Shown here piece by piece: positions 25,752 through 34,944 of a DNA stretch of 64,000 nucleotides. Source of the DNA: Alkalimonas collagenimarina. Lineage in GTDB: Bacteria > Pseudomonadota > Gammaproteobacteria > Enterobacterales > Alteromonadaceae. Location of the stretch: assembly GCF_030717845.1 (NCBI RefSeq), contig NZ_JAUZVZ010000001.1, positions 203,349 to 267,348 of the forward strand, in the 5' to 3' direction. The stretch's first letter is position 1. Every line of letters starts with the position of its first letter. Position numbers and translations under genes: made by a program. The notes below the pieces were generated by a model. That model searched no databases, was not told where the DNA came from, and saw nothing but the letters and a program-made list of their open reading frames with translations.

Positions 25752-28700
25752 TCTGCTGTTGGGTCAACCCGATAGGCTTTCGCCAGTTGGCTGATACCCA
25801 AGCCGCTTTTGCGTGTCACCACCAACTGGGTGGGGATGCGTTCTTTCATCGCTTCAATATGGCTGATCACGCCAATCATTTTGCCGCTGGCATTCAGGTT
25901 ATCCAGCGCGTCCAGCGCAATATCCAGCGTTTCACTATCCAGGGTGCCGAAGCCCTCATCCAGAAATAACGAATCGATGCTGGTTTTGTGGCTGACCAGA
26001 TCCGATAGTGCCAGTGCTAACGCCAGACTAACCAGGAAGCTTTCGCCGCCCGACAGCGTTTTGGTATCGCGCACCACATCACCTTGCCAGGTGTCCATTA
26101 CGCTAAGCTCGAGCCCTTCGCCAGCTTTGCGTTGCAGTTGATAACGGCCATGCAGCCGCTCCAGCTGGCGGTTGGCCAGATGGATTAAATGATCCAGCGT
26201 CAGACCCTGGGCAAACTTACGGAATTTAGCGCCATCACGCGAGCCAATCAGCGCATGCAGGTAGCTCAAATCATCCAGTTGGGCCTGTTGCCCGGTTATT
26301 TGCGCCAGCAATTGCTGCTGATCACCGCGTAAGCGGGCATCTTGCTGCAGCTGACCGGTGATACTGCCGAGTTGCTGGTTCAGGCTATCCAGTTGTTCAT
26401 GCAGGGGCTGCAGTTGCTGCTCGGTTTCAGCGACAGAGCTGGCAGCATACTGGCTGGCCTGTGGATCCTGCTGCAGCTGTTGCAACCGCTGTTCGGCTTG
26501 CTGCATGGCAAAGTCCGCTTGCTGTTTTTGTTGCTGCAATTGTTCGCGTAGTTGTGTTAATTGTTGCTTGTCTTCAGGTGAGAGCAAGGCATTTATAAAG
26601 GCTTGTTCATCGGCAAACACTGACTTGCTTAGTGCCTCGGTAAAGGCCTGTTGCTGCTCTTTCGTGCGCTGCTGCCATTGCTGCACACTTTCCTGCAGGC
26701 TCTGAATGCTAGCTTCCAGTTGGTGCAATGCCTGCTGGTGCTGCTGCCGTTGTTGCCCGGCCTGTTGGTGTTTGTGTTCCAGCTGCTCTAATTGTTGCTC
26801 ACTCTGCTTACGCTCAGTGGCAGGATCTTTGTCGGCAAACAGTTGTTGCCGTTTGTCTGCAAGATGCTTCAGTTCCGCTTCGCTTTCCTTGAGAGTGGTG
26901 GAGAGCTTTTCCAGCAATTGTTTGAGTTCCAATTGCTGTTGTTGCAGGTGATCGCAGTCGCTCTGATGGCGTTCCAGTTGTGGCCTGAGGCTGTGCAATT
27001 GTTGCTGCTGTTGCTGCCAACGATCGGCATCTTTTTGTTTTTGTGCCAGAAAATCAGCAAAATCGGCTTGCGCAGGCATGGTCTGCTGCTGCGCCTGCAC
27101 CAGCTGAGTTAACTGCTGCCACTGTGCATCCAGTTGTTGCTGTAACTTGGCACCTTCTGTTTGCTCGGCACTAAGGTTTTGTTGTTGCTGTGCCAGCCGC
27201 TCTGCGAGCAGCTGTTGTTGCTGCCGGGCTTGCTGTAGCTGGATGTCCAGTTGCTGGCTCTGTTGCTGCAGTTGCTGCAGTTCATGGCCAAGTGCACGCA
27301 GCTGCTGGATGCGGCTGCTAAGTAGCTTAAGCTGATCCTGTTTGCTGGTGAGCAGCTCGTTCAGCGCTGCTTTGTCATTAATTGCTGCGTCGCTGATAGC
27401 CTGCGCTGTCTGCCGTGCTGATTGCTCCGCCAGCTGCTGCTGCCAATCGTTTTGCAGCTGTTGTTGTTCAGTGGTCAGCCTTTCAAGGGTCGTTTGCAGT
27501 TCTGTCAGATGACGCTCACAGCTATCCAGCTCACTGCGAAGCTGCTTGCCTTGTTCTTCCAGGGTCGCCAGCTCCGAAAGGGCCTGATCGCGTTGCTGAA
27601 TATGGTTGCCAGCAGACGGTTCGCCTGAACTGTGCTCTTGCTCATGGTCATTTTTATGCAGGGCAGGGTGCTGTTCGCTGCCACAGAGCGGGCAGGGGTT
27701 GCCAGGTTCAAGCTCTGCCCGGTACTGCGCCAGCTGTTCATCCTGAGTCACCAGCTTGCTGAGTGCTTCGGTCAGCTGTCGTTGCTGACGATACTGTGCT
27801 GCCAGTGTTTTGTGCTGCTGTTGTAACTGCTCGCGCTGGCTGGTGAGCTGTTGCAACTGCTGCTGTTTTTCCTGCTGTTGCGCACTCGTTTGCTGGTATC
27901 GCTGTTGCAATTGCTGCAGCGTATGCAGTAACGGCAACTGCTGGTTAATGGCATCACGCTCGCTTTCGTCTTGTTCCAGGCTGCTGCCTTGCTGAGCATT
28001 GAGCAGAGCCTGGCGGGCCTGCCCAAGCTGTTGCTCAGTCTGTTGTTGCTTTGTTTCCAGTGCTTTCACCGCGCTGTTTTGTGTTATTTGCTGGGCATTG
28101 GTGTCAGCGATGTGTTGCTGATAACTAGCCAGCTGTTGCTGCTTGTCTGCCAGCCGTTGTTGCAATTGCTGATAGCTACGGTGCTGTTCTTGCAAACGGC
28201 CCAGCTCGCGACCGAGTGCTTCATCGGCTGTATGCTGCTGCAGGTAGTGCTCGAGTTGCTGCACTGCGGTGGTTTGTTCGGTCAGCAGTTGCTGTTTGTC
28301 GTGGTGCTGTTGCTGCAATTGCTGCAGTTTTTGCTGCTGTCTGGTGTGTTCTGATACTTGCTGCTGGTGTTGAACCGTTAATTGCTGCAGGCTGAGATCC
28401 AGCGGCAGCACCTGTTCACTTAGTAGTTGTTGCAGTGCTTTGTGCTGGTTTTTCGCCTCTTGTAGCGAGTTATGCAGCTGCTGTACTTCGGCATCGGCCG
28501 TTTTTAACGCTGCGGCAAGTTCAGGCTGTTGCTGCTGGCGCTCTTGCAGTTGTTCTTTTGTTTGCTGTTCATGCTGCTGGCTATCCTGCCAGCGCTGGTA
28601 CAGGCCACGTAGTGCTTCGGCCGGTTCGCTGTCAGCCAGGCGGTTCAGATCTGTTGCCGCCTCTGCCAGTGCTTGTTCTGCGTGCAACAAAGCAGCTTTG

Positions 28701-29485
28701 GCATCTTGCTGCTGTTGCTGGTTGTGCTGGCTGGCTTTATGCCACTCCAACTGGGTACGAAGTTCTTGTTGCTGCTGGCGCAACGGTTGTTGCTGGCTTT
28801 GCAGGCTGTGTTGTTGCTGTTGAAGGTCGGCTTGCTGCTCGTCACTCAGTAGCTGCATGCCATCCGCTTTGGCACGAAGCGCGTGCAACTGCTGCTTCGC
28901 TTCGCTGTGCGTATCGTGCACATGCATCGAGATCAAACCATAAATATCGGTGCCGGTCAGCTCTTCCAGCAGTTCGGCGCGATCGCTTTCATTGGCCAGT
29001 AAAAAGGCGGCAAACTGCCCTTGCGATAGCATCATCGAGCGGGTGAAGCGGGCAAAATCCAGCCCGGTCAGTTGTTCGATCTGCTCGTTTTTCTGTTTTA
29101 GCTGACTGGCCAGCACTTTGCCGTGACTGACTTCGGCCAGTTCAACATCGGCCGGTTGCAGCTTGCCATCAGCCTGGCCGCGGGCACGACGCATGCTCCA
29201 GTGCGCCCGGTAGACGGTGCCTTTGACCTCAAACTCCACCTCCGCCAGGCAGTCGGCACTGCCGCGGGTCATGATGTCGTTGCTGTTTTGGGTGATCAGG
29301 CCAAGCCGTGGCGTCTGGTGGTACAGCGCCAGACAAATCGCATCCAGAATAGTGGTTTTACCAGCGCCAGTTGGCCCTGTGATGGCAAAAAGACCGTTAT
29401 CGGCAAAAGGTGGCTGGGTAAAATCTATACGCCATTGACCTTTGAGTGAGTTCAGGTTGGCAAATTGCAGCGACAGGATCTTCAT
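25748..29485 (-). CDS. sbcC: Nuclease SbcCD subunit C
   Basis: The 1245-residue Rad50-like ATPase of the SbcCD complex, which opens hairpins and processes double-strand ends. It has Walker A GPTGAGKT at 37-44, the Q-loop segment MLSQGQFAAFL, two very long coiled-coil arms, a zinc hook CPLCGSEQHPAL near the centre, the ABC signature LSGGESFLVSLALALALSDL and Walker B SLFLDEGFGTLD near the end. The coiled coil is unusually glutamine-rich: one 65-residue stretch near its start holds 22 Gln. The start overlaps the sbcD stop by four bases, so translation is coupled. Many Cys-rich open frames on the plus strand here are only the antisense of its CAG/CTG-rich codons. Confidence 0.96.
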   Translation of the reverse strand: MKILSLQFANLNSLKGQWRIDFTQPPFADNGLFAITGPTGAGKTTILDAICLALYHQTPRLGLITQNSNDIMTRGSADCLAEVEFEVKGTVYRAHWSMRRARGQADGKLQPADVELAEVSHGKVLASQLKQKNEQIEQLTGLDFARFTRSMMLSQGQFAAFLLANESDRAELLEELTGTDIYGLISMHVHDTHSEAKQQLHALRAKADGMQLLSDEQQADLQQQQHSLQSQQQPLRQQQQELRTQLEWHKASQHNQQQQQDAKAALLHAEQALAEAATDLNRLADSEPAEALRGLYQRWQDSQQHEQQTKEQLQERQQQQPELAAALKTADAEVQQLHNSLQEAKNQHKALQQLLSEQVLPLDLSLQQLTVQHQQQVSEHTRQQQKLQQLQQQHHDKQQLLTEQTTAVQQLEHYLQQHTADEALGRELGRLQEQHRSYQQLQQRLADKQQQLASYQQHIADTNAQQITQNSAVKALETKQQQTEQQLGQARQALLNAQQGSSLEQDESERDAINQQLPLLHTLQQLQQRYQQTSAQQQEKQQQLQQLTSQREQLQQQHKTLAAQYRQQRQLTEALSKLVTQDEQLAQYRAELEPGNPCPLCGSEQHPALHKNDHEQEHSSGEPSAGNHIQQRDQALSELATLEEQGKQLRSELDSCERHLTELQTTLERLTTEQQQLQNDWQQQLAEQSARQTAQAISDAAINDKAALNELLTSKQDQLKLLSSRIQQLRALGHELQQLQQQSQQLDIQLQQARQQQQLLAERLAQQQQNLSAEQTEGAKLQQQLDAQWQQLTQLVQAQQQTMPAQADFADFLAQKQKDADRWQQQQQQLHSLRPQLERHQSDCDHLQQQQLELKQLLEKLSTTLKESEAELKHLADKRQQLFADKDPATERKQSEQQLEQLEHKHQQAGQQRQQHQQALHQLEASIQSLQESVQQWQQRTKEQQQAFTEALSKSVFADEQAFINALLSPEDKQQLTQLREQLQQQKQQADFAMQQAEQRLQQLQQDPQASQYAASSVAETEQQLQPLHEQLDSLNQQLGSITGQLQQDARLRGDQQQLLAQITGQQAQLDDLSYLHALIGSRDGAKFRKFAQGLTLDHLIHLANRQLERLHGRYQLQRKAGEGLELSVMDTWQGDVVRDTKTLSGGESFLVSLALALALSDLVSHKTSIDSLFLDEGFGTLDSETLDIALDALDNLNASGKMIGVISHIEAMKERIPTQLVVTRKSGLGISQLAKAYRVDPTAD

Positions 29486-30729
29486 GCTGATGTCTCCCCG
29501 ACTTCAACGTCTGCCAGCATGTGTTGGAATAGCTGTTCCAGCCGTTCTTTTCTCGCCCTGGCTGTCTCGTCGTCAAAGCTTTCCAGCTCCAGTCGTCTGG
29601 CAAATACCTGCGATGGGGTCAGCTCGCTGAGGGTTTCTTTCTGTTGCTGCTCCATGGCCTGGCGTCTTGCGGTGCGGGCCCGGCGCAGTTGCACTACGTC
29701 CACCGCTTTATCGGCGCACAAGGCTTGAATGCGTTGCTGCAAGTCAGACAGGTAATCATCCAGCGCTACTTCAATGCTGAGCCAGGTGATGGGGTCAGTT
29801 TCAGCCAGGTCGGTGCTATCCGGGTAATCAGCCAGTTGCTGTTCAAGCTGGTTCAGGTTGCCTTTTAACAGCGCCATCGGCTGAAAGCGCGGCACTTCAA
29901 GCGGCGTTATGCTATCTAGTGCGCCGTGGTCGAATTGCACCAGCAGTACTTGTTTGGCGCTCCCCAGTTCATCGAAACTGAGTGGAATGGGCGAGCCGCT
30001 GTAGCGGATATGTGGCTTTTTCCCCACGATCTGAGGCCGGTGAATATGGCCCAGTGCAATGTAATCAGCCGCGGGAAATGCATCGGCGGCAAAACCATCC
30101 AAAGTACCAATATAAATATCCCGCACCGATTCTGACTGGCTGACGCCTAAAGCGCTTAAATGACCGGTGGCAATAATGGGAAGCGGACGATCCAGTTCTT
30201 TTCGTTTTGCAACCGCGAGCTGATGCAGCTGTTGATAGTGCTGCTGAATGGCCTCACCCAGCGCCTGGCGTTTAGCCAGGCCACTGTCACCGGCCTGGCT
30301 TTGCAACACATCGCGTGGCCGGATAAAAGGCACAGCACACAACAAAGCGCCAGGGCTGCCATCGCGGCATGGCAGGGTCAACAGTTGTTGTTCTGGCTGG
30401 TCTGTCACGCTGGCAACGACATAGGTATTCAGGCAGGCCAATAGCTGACGCGACTCATTCAGCACCGATACCGAATCGTGATTGCCACCCAGCACGACTA
30501 AGGTCACACCCAGCCGGTTACAGGCCACCACGAACTGGTTGTACAACTCGCGGGCATAGCTGGGCGGCGTGCCGGTATCAAACACATCACCGGCCACCAG
30601 TATGGCATCGACCTGCTGTTGCTCAGCTTGTTCCAGCAACCAGTGCAAAAACGCCTGATGCTCAGCTTTGCGGCTTTTGGTAAAAAAACTCTGGCCGAGG
30701 TGCCAGTCGGAGGTGTGCAGAATTTTCAT
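29482..30729 (-). CDS. sbcD: Nuclease SbcCD subunit D
   Basis: The 415-residue Mre11-like metallophosphoesterase partner of SbcC. Metal-binding motifs are in order: DWHLGQSF (Asp/His), VAGDVFDTG (Asp), GGNHDSVS (Asn-His-Asp), a His in IATGHLSALG and GHIHRPQIV. Residues after about 290 form the SbcD C-terminal domain that binds the SbcC coiled coil, ending in a charged helix (ETARARKERLEQLFQHML). Length is normal for E. coli SbcD (400). It is the first gene of the sbcDC operon. With SbcC it degrades DNA ends and cuts hairpins, which also matters for palindrome stability. Confidence 0.96.
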   Translation of the reverse strand: MKILHTSDWHLGQSFFTKSRKAEHQAFLHWLLEQAEQQQVDAILVAGDVFDTGTPPSYARELYNQFVVACNRLGVTLVVLGGNHDSVSVLNESRQLLACLNTYVVASVTDQPEQQLLTLPCRDGSPGALLCAVPFIRPRDVLQSQAGDSGLAKRQALGEAIQQHYQQLHQLAVAKRKELDRPLPIIATGHLSALGVSQSESVRDIYIGTLDGFAADAFPAADYIALGHIHRPQIVGKKPHIRYSGSPIPLSFDELGSAKQVLLVQFDHGALDSITPLEVPRFQPMALLKGNLNQLEQQLADYPDSTDLAETDPITWLSIEVALDDYLSDLQQRIQALCADKAVDVVQLRRARTARRQAMEQQQKETLSELTPSQVFARRLELESFDDETARARKERLEQLFQHMLADVEVGETSA

Positions 30730-30828
30730 GGAGTTGTTCAGTCTGGAGCGATGAGGGCTAGCCTATCATAGTGTTTGTCGAAGCAGTAGCAGGCAACCAG
30801 ATCGTTGCCTGCTTAAAATGACGGAGGG

Positions 30829-31764
30829 CTATTTTTTCAGCTGCAGCAAGCGTCGCCCGTCGCGAATCACTTCCCAGCCAGGGAATAAAGCGAGGATGAG
30901 CAAACTTATGGTGATGCTGCGATGAAGCTGATCTGCATCCAGCCAGTATAGTCGCTCTGGTACGTCAGTGATCAGTGGGCCTGTAAACGCCAGGAGCAGA
31001 ATGGCTATCACCATGAATGCATTCAGCAGCAGATTGGCTTTCAGCAGGGCCGGAGTCCAGTTGCGCTGACTCAACTGCCACAGGTTATTGGCAATACCCA
31101 ACAGCAACACAGGGCTGAAAACTTGCAATATAAAGCGGCTTTGCTCTGTTAAACTGAGGCTGCTTTGCACTTCGCCCCAAGCGGGATACCAAATTAAAAT
31201 CAGTAAGAACAGGTATGTGGCCAGGTCGGTGAAAATATCGCTTAGTTCGATACGTTGCCATTTTTGGCTTAGTTGCGGTAGCTTGCTGGGATCCCAGTTT
31301 GGTAGCTGTTGGCAGCGGTTTTTTTGTTCCTTGCTCATCGACCAAAAGCCTAGCGTGATCCCTGTAAACGCCAACGTCGCATCACCAATAAATCCACTCC
31401 CCATGTGCTTTAATAGTAAGAGCAGACCCATCTGATCATGCCCTAGCCAGAGCAGGGTCGACTCCACCACATTGATCAGAAAAATAATGCCCAACACCAT
31501 AAAGAGGGTAAAGCGAAATAATGGTATTAGCTCGGCCCGGATCAAGGGTTGTGGCGGATGAAACTGATAGGCCATCTGTTTGGGGGGGCCTAACTCGTGC
31601 AACACGTGCAACACGTGCTCTTCATCGGATTGCTCTGGCGTTTGTTCGCGTAGTGCATCCAGCTGATCAAGAATGTTGGCTTTTAATTCTCGCGTGACAT
31701 CCTGCTGCTTGTCAGCAGGCAACTCTTGCTGTACCGCAGCTAAGTATCGTTCAAGTAAGTCCAT
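30829..31764 (-). CDS. HAAS-domain membrane protein, PadR partner
   Basis: About 311 residues from ATG 31764, two bases after the stop of the padR-like gene (GGAG eight bases upstream, inside padR). The N-terminal roughly 80 residues, MDLLERYLAAVQQELPADKQ, then VTRELKANILDQLDALREQT and VLHELGPPKQMAYQF, form a HAAS domain, the cytosolic four-helix module encoded with PadR regulators. About six membrane helices follow. The function of HAAS proteins is poorly known; they are proposed to signal or to modulate permeases. Here no ABC or permease gene follows. Gene order and coupling imply co-regulation by the PadR protein. Confidence 0.82.
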   Translation of the reverse strand: MDLLERYLAAVQQELPADKQQDVTRELKANILDQLDALREQTPEQSDEEHVLHVLHELGPPKQMAYQFHPPQPLIRAELIPLFRFTLFMVLGIIFLINVVESTLLWLGHDQMGLLLLLKHMGSGFIGDATLAFTGITLGFWSMSKEQKNRCQQLPNWDPSKLPQLSQKWQRIELSDIFTDLATYLFLLILIWYPAWGEVQSSLSLTEQSRFILQVFSPVLLLGIANNLWQLSQRNWTPALLKANLLLNAFMVIAILLLAFTGPLITDVPERLYWLDADQLHRSITISLLILALFPGWEVIRDGRRLLQLKK

Positions 31765-31766
31765 GG

Positions 31767-32096
31767 CTAATGCTCCAGTAATGGCCCTAAGGCCTTGTTC
31801 AGTTGTTGCCATTCCTTGGTCAGTTGTGCCAATAAATCAGCACCCAATTCAGAGAGTTGGTAATAGCGTCGCTCACGGCCTTCGCCCTGACGCCATTCGC
31901 TGTCCAGCAATCCCTGATCGGCTAGCCGCCGGATCAGTGGGTACAGGGTGCCTTCATCGATATCAATGCCAGCATCTTGCAATTGCTTACGCAGGGAGTA
32001 GCCGTAGTGCGGTTCTTTCAGCGAACTCAGCACCGCCAGCACCAGCACACCGCGCCGAAGTTCCAGTCGCATTTTATCCAGTTGCGCTGTGGTCAT
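31767..32096 (-). CDS. PadR-family transcriptional regulator
   Basis: A 109-residue winged-helix regulator. ATG 32096 is chosen because GGAG lies seven bases upstream; the frame extends to 32123. The signature is GVLVLAVLSSLKEPHYGYSL, then IDIDEGTLYPLIRRLADQGL (recognition helix) and RYYQLSELGADLL (wing), followed by a short C-terminal dimerisation helix (PadR-s1 type). Such proteins usually repress their own operon. The promoter just upstream carries three ACTGTG-type half-sites. It is cotranscribed with the HAAS membrane protein. Confidence 0.92.
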   Translation of the reverse strand: MTTAQLDKMRLELRRGVLVLAVLSSLKEPHYGYSLRKQLQDAGIDIDEGTLYPLIRRLADQGLLDSEWRQGEGRERRYYQLSELGADLLAQLTKEWQQLNKALGPLLEH

Positions 32097-32110
32097 TGTT
32101 TGCTCCAGGT

Positions 32111-32178
32111 TACTGTGTGCCATATACTGTATGCGGCACAGTAATTATATACTAGGTGACACACAGTAACCTTGTCAA
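32111..32178 (-). promoter_or_regulatory. padR promoter with repeated half-sites
   Basis: On the minus strand, a consensus -35 TTGACA (32178-32173) is followed after 18 bases by TAGTAT, overlapping a TATAAT a few bases further on. Half-sites TACTGTGTGCC (plus strand 32111-32121), GGCACAGTA (32135-32143) and GACACACAGTA (32158-32168) surround the start region. The first two form an inverted repeat. This arrangement fits autorepression by the PadR protein. Confidence 0.6.
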
Positions 32179-32210
32179 GGCTCAAAGTGATTGTTTTTTG
32201 TACCGAACAC

Positions 32211-32234
32211 AAAAAAGCCGGCGCAGGGCCGGCT
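32211..32234 (-). terminator. Intrinsic terminator after yaeR-like gene
   Basis: Minus-strand AGCCGGC (32234-32228) pairs with GCCGGCT (32222-32216) around a five-base loop, followed by a run of T to 32211. It lies 16 bases after the stop of the VOC gene and shields the padR promoter. Confidence 0.85.
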
Positions 32235-32250
32235 GGAAGCTTGGATAAAA

Positions 32251-32634
32251 TTACGCTTGGTAGAGCTCCAGTGGCAGGCCGTCAGGATCTTTGAAAAATG
32301 TGAACGCTTTATTAGTGTAGGGATCGATGCGGATAGGTTCTACCACAATATGATGCTGCTGCAGGTAGTCACTGACGGCTTGCACATCATCCACCAAAAA
32401 AGCCAGATGGCGTAAGCCCTGCGCTTCAGGCTGATTGGGGCGCGGTGGTGGTGAGGGAAATGAAAACAACTCAAGTTGTCCACCATCTGGCAGTTGTAAA
32501 TCCAGTTTCCAGGAATCCCGCTCTGTGCGGTAGTTTTCTGCCAGTATGGGGAGCCGCAGAAGCTGATGATAAAAGGTTTTAGAGCGCTGGTAATCGGAAC
32601 AAATAATGGCAACGTGGTGAATGGCTTTAAGCAT
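32251..32634 (-). CDS. VOC-family metalloprotein, YaeR/GloA2 type
   Basis: A 127-residue glyoxalase/bleomycin-resistance fold protein, nearly collinear with E. coli YaeR (129 residues). Shared segments include HHVAIICSDY near the N-terminus, ELFSFPSPPPRPNQPEAQGL, RHLAFLVDDV, IRIDPYTNKAFTFFKDPDG and a final LPLELYQA. Metal-ligand positions (His near the start, Glu in ELFSF, His in RHLAF and the last Glu) are kept. YaeR has no firmly established reaction, so lactoylglutathione lyase activity should not be assumed. Single gene with its own terminator. Confidence 0.9.
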   Translation of the reverse strand: MLKAIHHVAIICSDYQRSKTFYHQLLRLPILAENYRTERDSWKLDLQLPDGGQLELFSFPSPPPRPNQPEAQGLRHLAFLVDDVQAVSDYLQQHHIVVEPIRIDPYTNKAFTFFKDPDGLPLELYQA

Positions 32635-32787
32635 GTAAATCTCATCAACTCGGATGGCGCAGAATAAAATAAACTGTATAACAATTATTCACAGTTTTCA
32701 CGGTGTTCAGGCATAAATCATTAAGGTAGTGTTCACTTGATAGCACTATGATTCAAGCTGATGATAGTACGATTGAATGAGGTTTTT

Positions 32788-33534
32788 ATGAAGCGATCTT
32801 TTTTGCTTACCACAGGTGTAACACTGTGTCTTTCCTTTGCTGCCACCGCCAGTCCGGTGCCTGATTTTCCATTTATCACCGTCACTGGTACGGCTCAATT
32901 GCATGTTGAACCAGATACTGCACAGATCCGCCTGGTGATCCGAGCCAATGAGAGCACTGCAGAGCAAGCCACTTCTGCTGTGTATCGGCAAGGCAATACG
33001 TTGTTGGAGTATCTCAAAAGCAAAGGGGTTGAGCTGGATGCGATAGAAGCGGCGCAAATCAATAAAGAAGCGACCTATCAGGATTACAGCAGTAGAACAA
33101 TCACTGGCTACTCGGCGACACAGCCGGTTTCTATTCAATTGCAGTCGATTGAGCATTATGTCGAGATCATGGATCACCTGTTCAAACAACCCAATATTTT
33201 TTCTATTCAAGGCCAGTTTGGCACCAGTAAACAATCTCAGTATGAAACTGAGTTAGTGGCAAAAGCTGGGGCAGATGCCCGCAAGCGTGCAGAGCAGTTG
33301 TCTGCTGCGCAAGGTGTTTCATTGCATTCCGTTTTTGCAATTAGTGAAGGCAGCCGCAGTTGGGGCAATCTTGGCGGAGATTTTGGTTTTGGCGCTGGAG
33401 CCGGTGTTTATGGTGTGCAGATGCGAGCCAGCGCCGATAGCATGGAACAAAGCAGCTTGGTGATGCCAAAACACATCCAACTGCAGCAATCGGTTAATGT
33501 GATATACCGGTTAGAAACTCAGCAGTTCGATTAA
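32788..33534 (+). CDS. Periplasmic SIMPL-domain (DUF541) protein
   Basis: About 248 residues from ATG 32788 (GAGG six bases upstream; an upstream frame start at 32761 has no site). The signal peptide is MKRSFLLTTGVTLCLSFAAT, cleaved near ASP. The mature part starts with the SIMPL motif FITVTGTAQLHVEPDTAQIR, followed by an Ala-rich helix (ATSAVYRQGNTLLEYLK), GYSATQPVSIQL and a second helix with AGADARKRAEQLSAAQG. This is the DUF541/BP26 fold, which forms rings in Brucella BP26. The role in the envelope is unknown; E. coli YggE of this family is linked to oxidative stress. Confidence 0.9.
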   Translation: MKRSFLLTTGVTLCLSFAATASPVPDFPFITVTGTAQLHVEPDTAQIRLVIRANESTAEQATSAVYRQGNTLLEYLKSKGVELDAIEAAQINKEATYQDYSSRTITGYSATQPVSIQLQSIEHYVEIMDHLFKQPNIFSIQGQFGTSKQSQYETELVAKAGADARKRAEQLSAAQGVSLHSVFAISEGSRSWGNLGGDFGFGAGAGVYGVQMRASADSMEQSSLVMPKHIQLQQSVNVIYRLETQQFD

Positions 33535-33628
33535 AACTTGCATAAGCTCAGCAGGTGGTTAATAGTTAAGCATTCTTGCACTGGAATGCTAACCGATCAA
33601 TAGCAGGCTATTGATTGATGGGTACCAA

Positions 33629-34342
33629 ATGAGCCGATTTTTACCTGTGGTTTCGCTGTGTTGCTTGTACATGTTTTCTTACCCACATCAGGCGATGGCT
33701 GAGCGTTTACGCATGGCCATGCCAGATTATCCCCCTTTTTCCTACCAACAGGATGATGCCTTTCGCGGCGAGGGCTATGACGCTTTTGTACAGATCATGG
33801 CGGAATTGGATCGGGATTATACCATTGAGTTGGTGCCACACTTTGGCCGGGTGTTGCTTGAAATAGAGCAGGGCAGTTTGGATGGTTTTTTTATGGCTTC
33901 CCCGAGCGAAGAGCGCGATGCAGTGGCCGTGTTTTCCGAACCGGTGATCGACACCCGTTGGGTATGGGTTTGGTTAACGGCAAAGCAGGATGTGACGCCT
34001 GCTATGGCATCGTTTCAACAACATGCGCGGGTATCTGCTCAGATGAATAGTAATATTTATCGCTGGCTGAATGAGCAAGGCTATCAAGTGGCCGCAGGAA
34101 CCAATGATATTCGTGGATTATTTGCGCTACTGGATTATGGTCGGGTGGATGCCATCATGCTTCCGGAAGCAACCTTCTATGCTGTGATTGCTGACTCTGA
34201 GTGGCAAGAAGAGCGGTATCAGCGGCAAGTAGAGCGAGAGTTAGCTTTTGGTATCTACTTGAGCAAATCGCATCTAGCGCAGAATCCTGATTTGATGACG
34301 CAGATTAATGAAGCCATACAACGCTATCGTGCGTCCCGTTAA
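33629..34342 (+). CDS. Periplasmic solute-binding protein (SBP family 3 type)
   Basis: About 237 residues. From ATG 33629 a signal peptide (MSRFLPVVSLCCLYMFSYPH, cleavage after QAMA) leads into RLRMAMPDYPPFSYQQDD, the typical first strand of family-3 solute-binding domains, then GEGYDAFVQIMAEL and a second lobe with GLFALLDYGRVDAIMLPE. It is shorter than amino-acid-binding proteins and has no transporter genes next to it, like many orphan binding proteins in related bacteria. Ligand unknown. The Shine-Dalgarno is weak (GGG eight bases before). It converges on the glutaredoxin-like gene. Confidence 0.82.
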   Translation: MSRFLPVVSLCCLYMFSYPHQAMAERLRMAMPDYPPFSYQQDDAFRGEGYDAFVQIMAELDRDYTIELVPHFGRVLLEIEQGSLDGFFMASPSEERDAVAVFSEPVIDTRWVWVWLTAKQDVTPAMASFQQHARVSAQMNSNIYRWLNEQGYQVAAGTNDIRGLFALLDYGRVDAIMLPEATFYAVIADSEWQEERYQRQVERELAFGIYLSKSHLAQNPDLMTQINEAIQRYRASR

Positions 34343-34378
34343 ATGACTATTGCCACTCAGTGAGCTGTAGTTGCCACG

Positions 34379-34786
34379 TTATGTGGTTGCTTGATCTTTG
34401 TTTTCAAAACGTTGTTGCAGGTAGGCAATAATATCGTTCGATTCATACAACCACTGCACTTCAGCGTGCTCACTTTCAATTCGTAAGCAGGGTACTTTGA
34501 CCCGGCCACCCCCAGCTTCAAGCTCAGCGCGATGCTCAGTATGGTGCTGCGCATCACGCTTTTCGATAGTCAGGCCAAGTCGGGCTATTTCTTTGCGTAC
34601 CTTAATACAAAATGGACAGGCTGAAAATTGATACATCACCAGCTGCTGGCATGCCTGATCAACTTGGGCTTGTTCAACTGGATCACGCTCAATAGGGGCC
34701 GGGGTATTGAGCTTTTCAGCCAATAACATAAATGGCGTTAAAAGCAGGCGGACACAACGGAAAAACAAACGAATGATTACACGCAT
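34379..34786 (-). CDS. Glutaredoxin-like protein with N-terminal membrane-associated helix
   Basis: A 135-residue protein. The first 24 residues (MRVIIRLFFRCVRLLLTPFM) are basic and hydrophobic and may form a membrane-associated helix. Residues about 45-130 are a glutaredoxin/GST-N thioredoxin fold: VMYQFSACPFCIKVRKEIAR with a CPFC redox site, a cis-Pro in VKVPCLRIE, and YESNDIIAYLQQRF, the glutathione-binding and final-helix pattern. It probably reduces disulfides using glutathione. It is convergent with the binding-protein gene and divergent from the MsrAB fusion gene, another redox-repair gene. Confidence 0.88.
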   Translation of the reverse strand: MRVIIRLFFRCVRLLLTPFMLLAEKLNTPAPIERDPVEQAQVDQACQQLVMYQFSACPFCIKVRKEIARLGLTIEKRDAQHHTEHRAELEAGGGRVKVPCLRIESEHAEVQWLYESNDIIAYLQQRFENKDQATT

Positions 34787-34944
34787 AAATAGCTCTTGAA
34801 TGCTCCGGGTTTATTGATGAAGAAAGGATGTTGAAATGAGCTATAGTTTATCATGTGTAGCTTGGGATGCACAGACGCAGCAATGATCGCTCTGACCTTT
34901 GATGGCGTATAAATCTATATAGTGTTTTATTAGGTGGTGTTGAG

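Noticed and set aside
26342..28823. Many long Cys- or Leu-rich open frames on the plus strand
   Set aside because: They are the antisense of the CAG/CAA-rich sbcC coiled-coil codons (CTG and TTG give Leu, TGC and TGT give Cys). No ribosome sites or family features.
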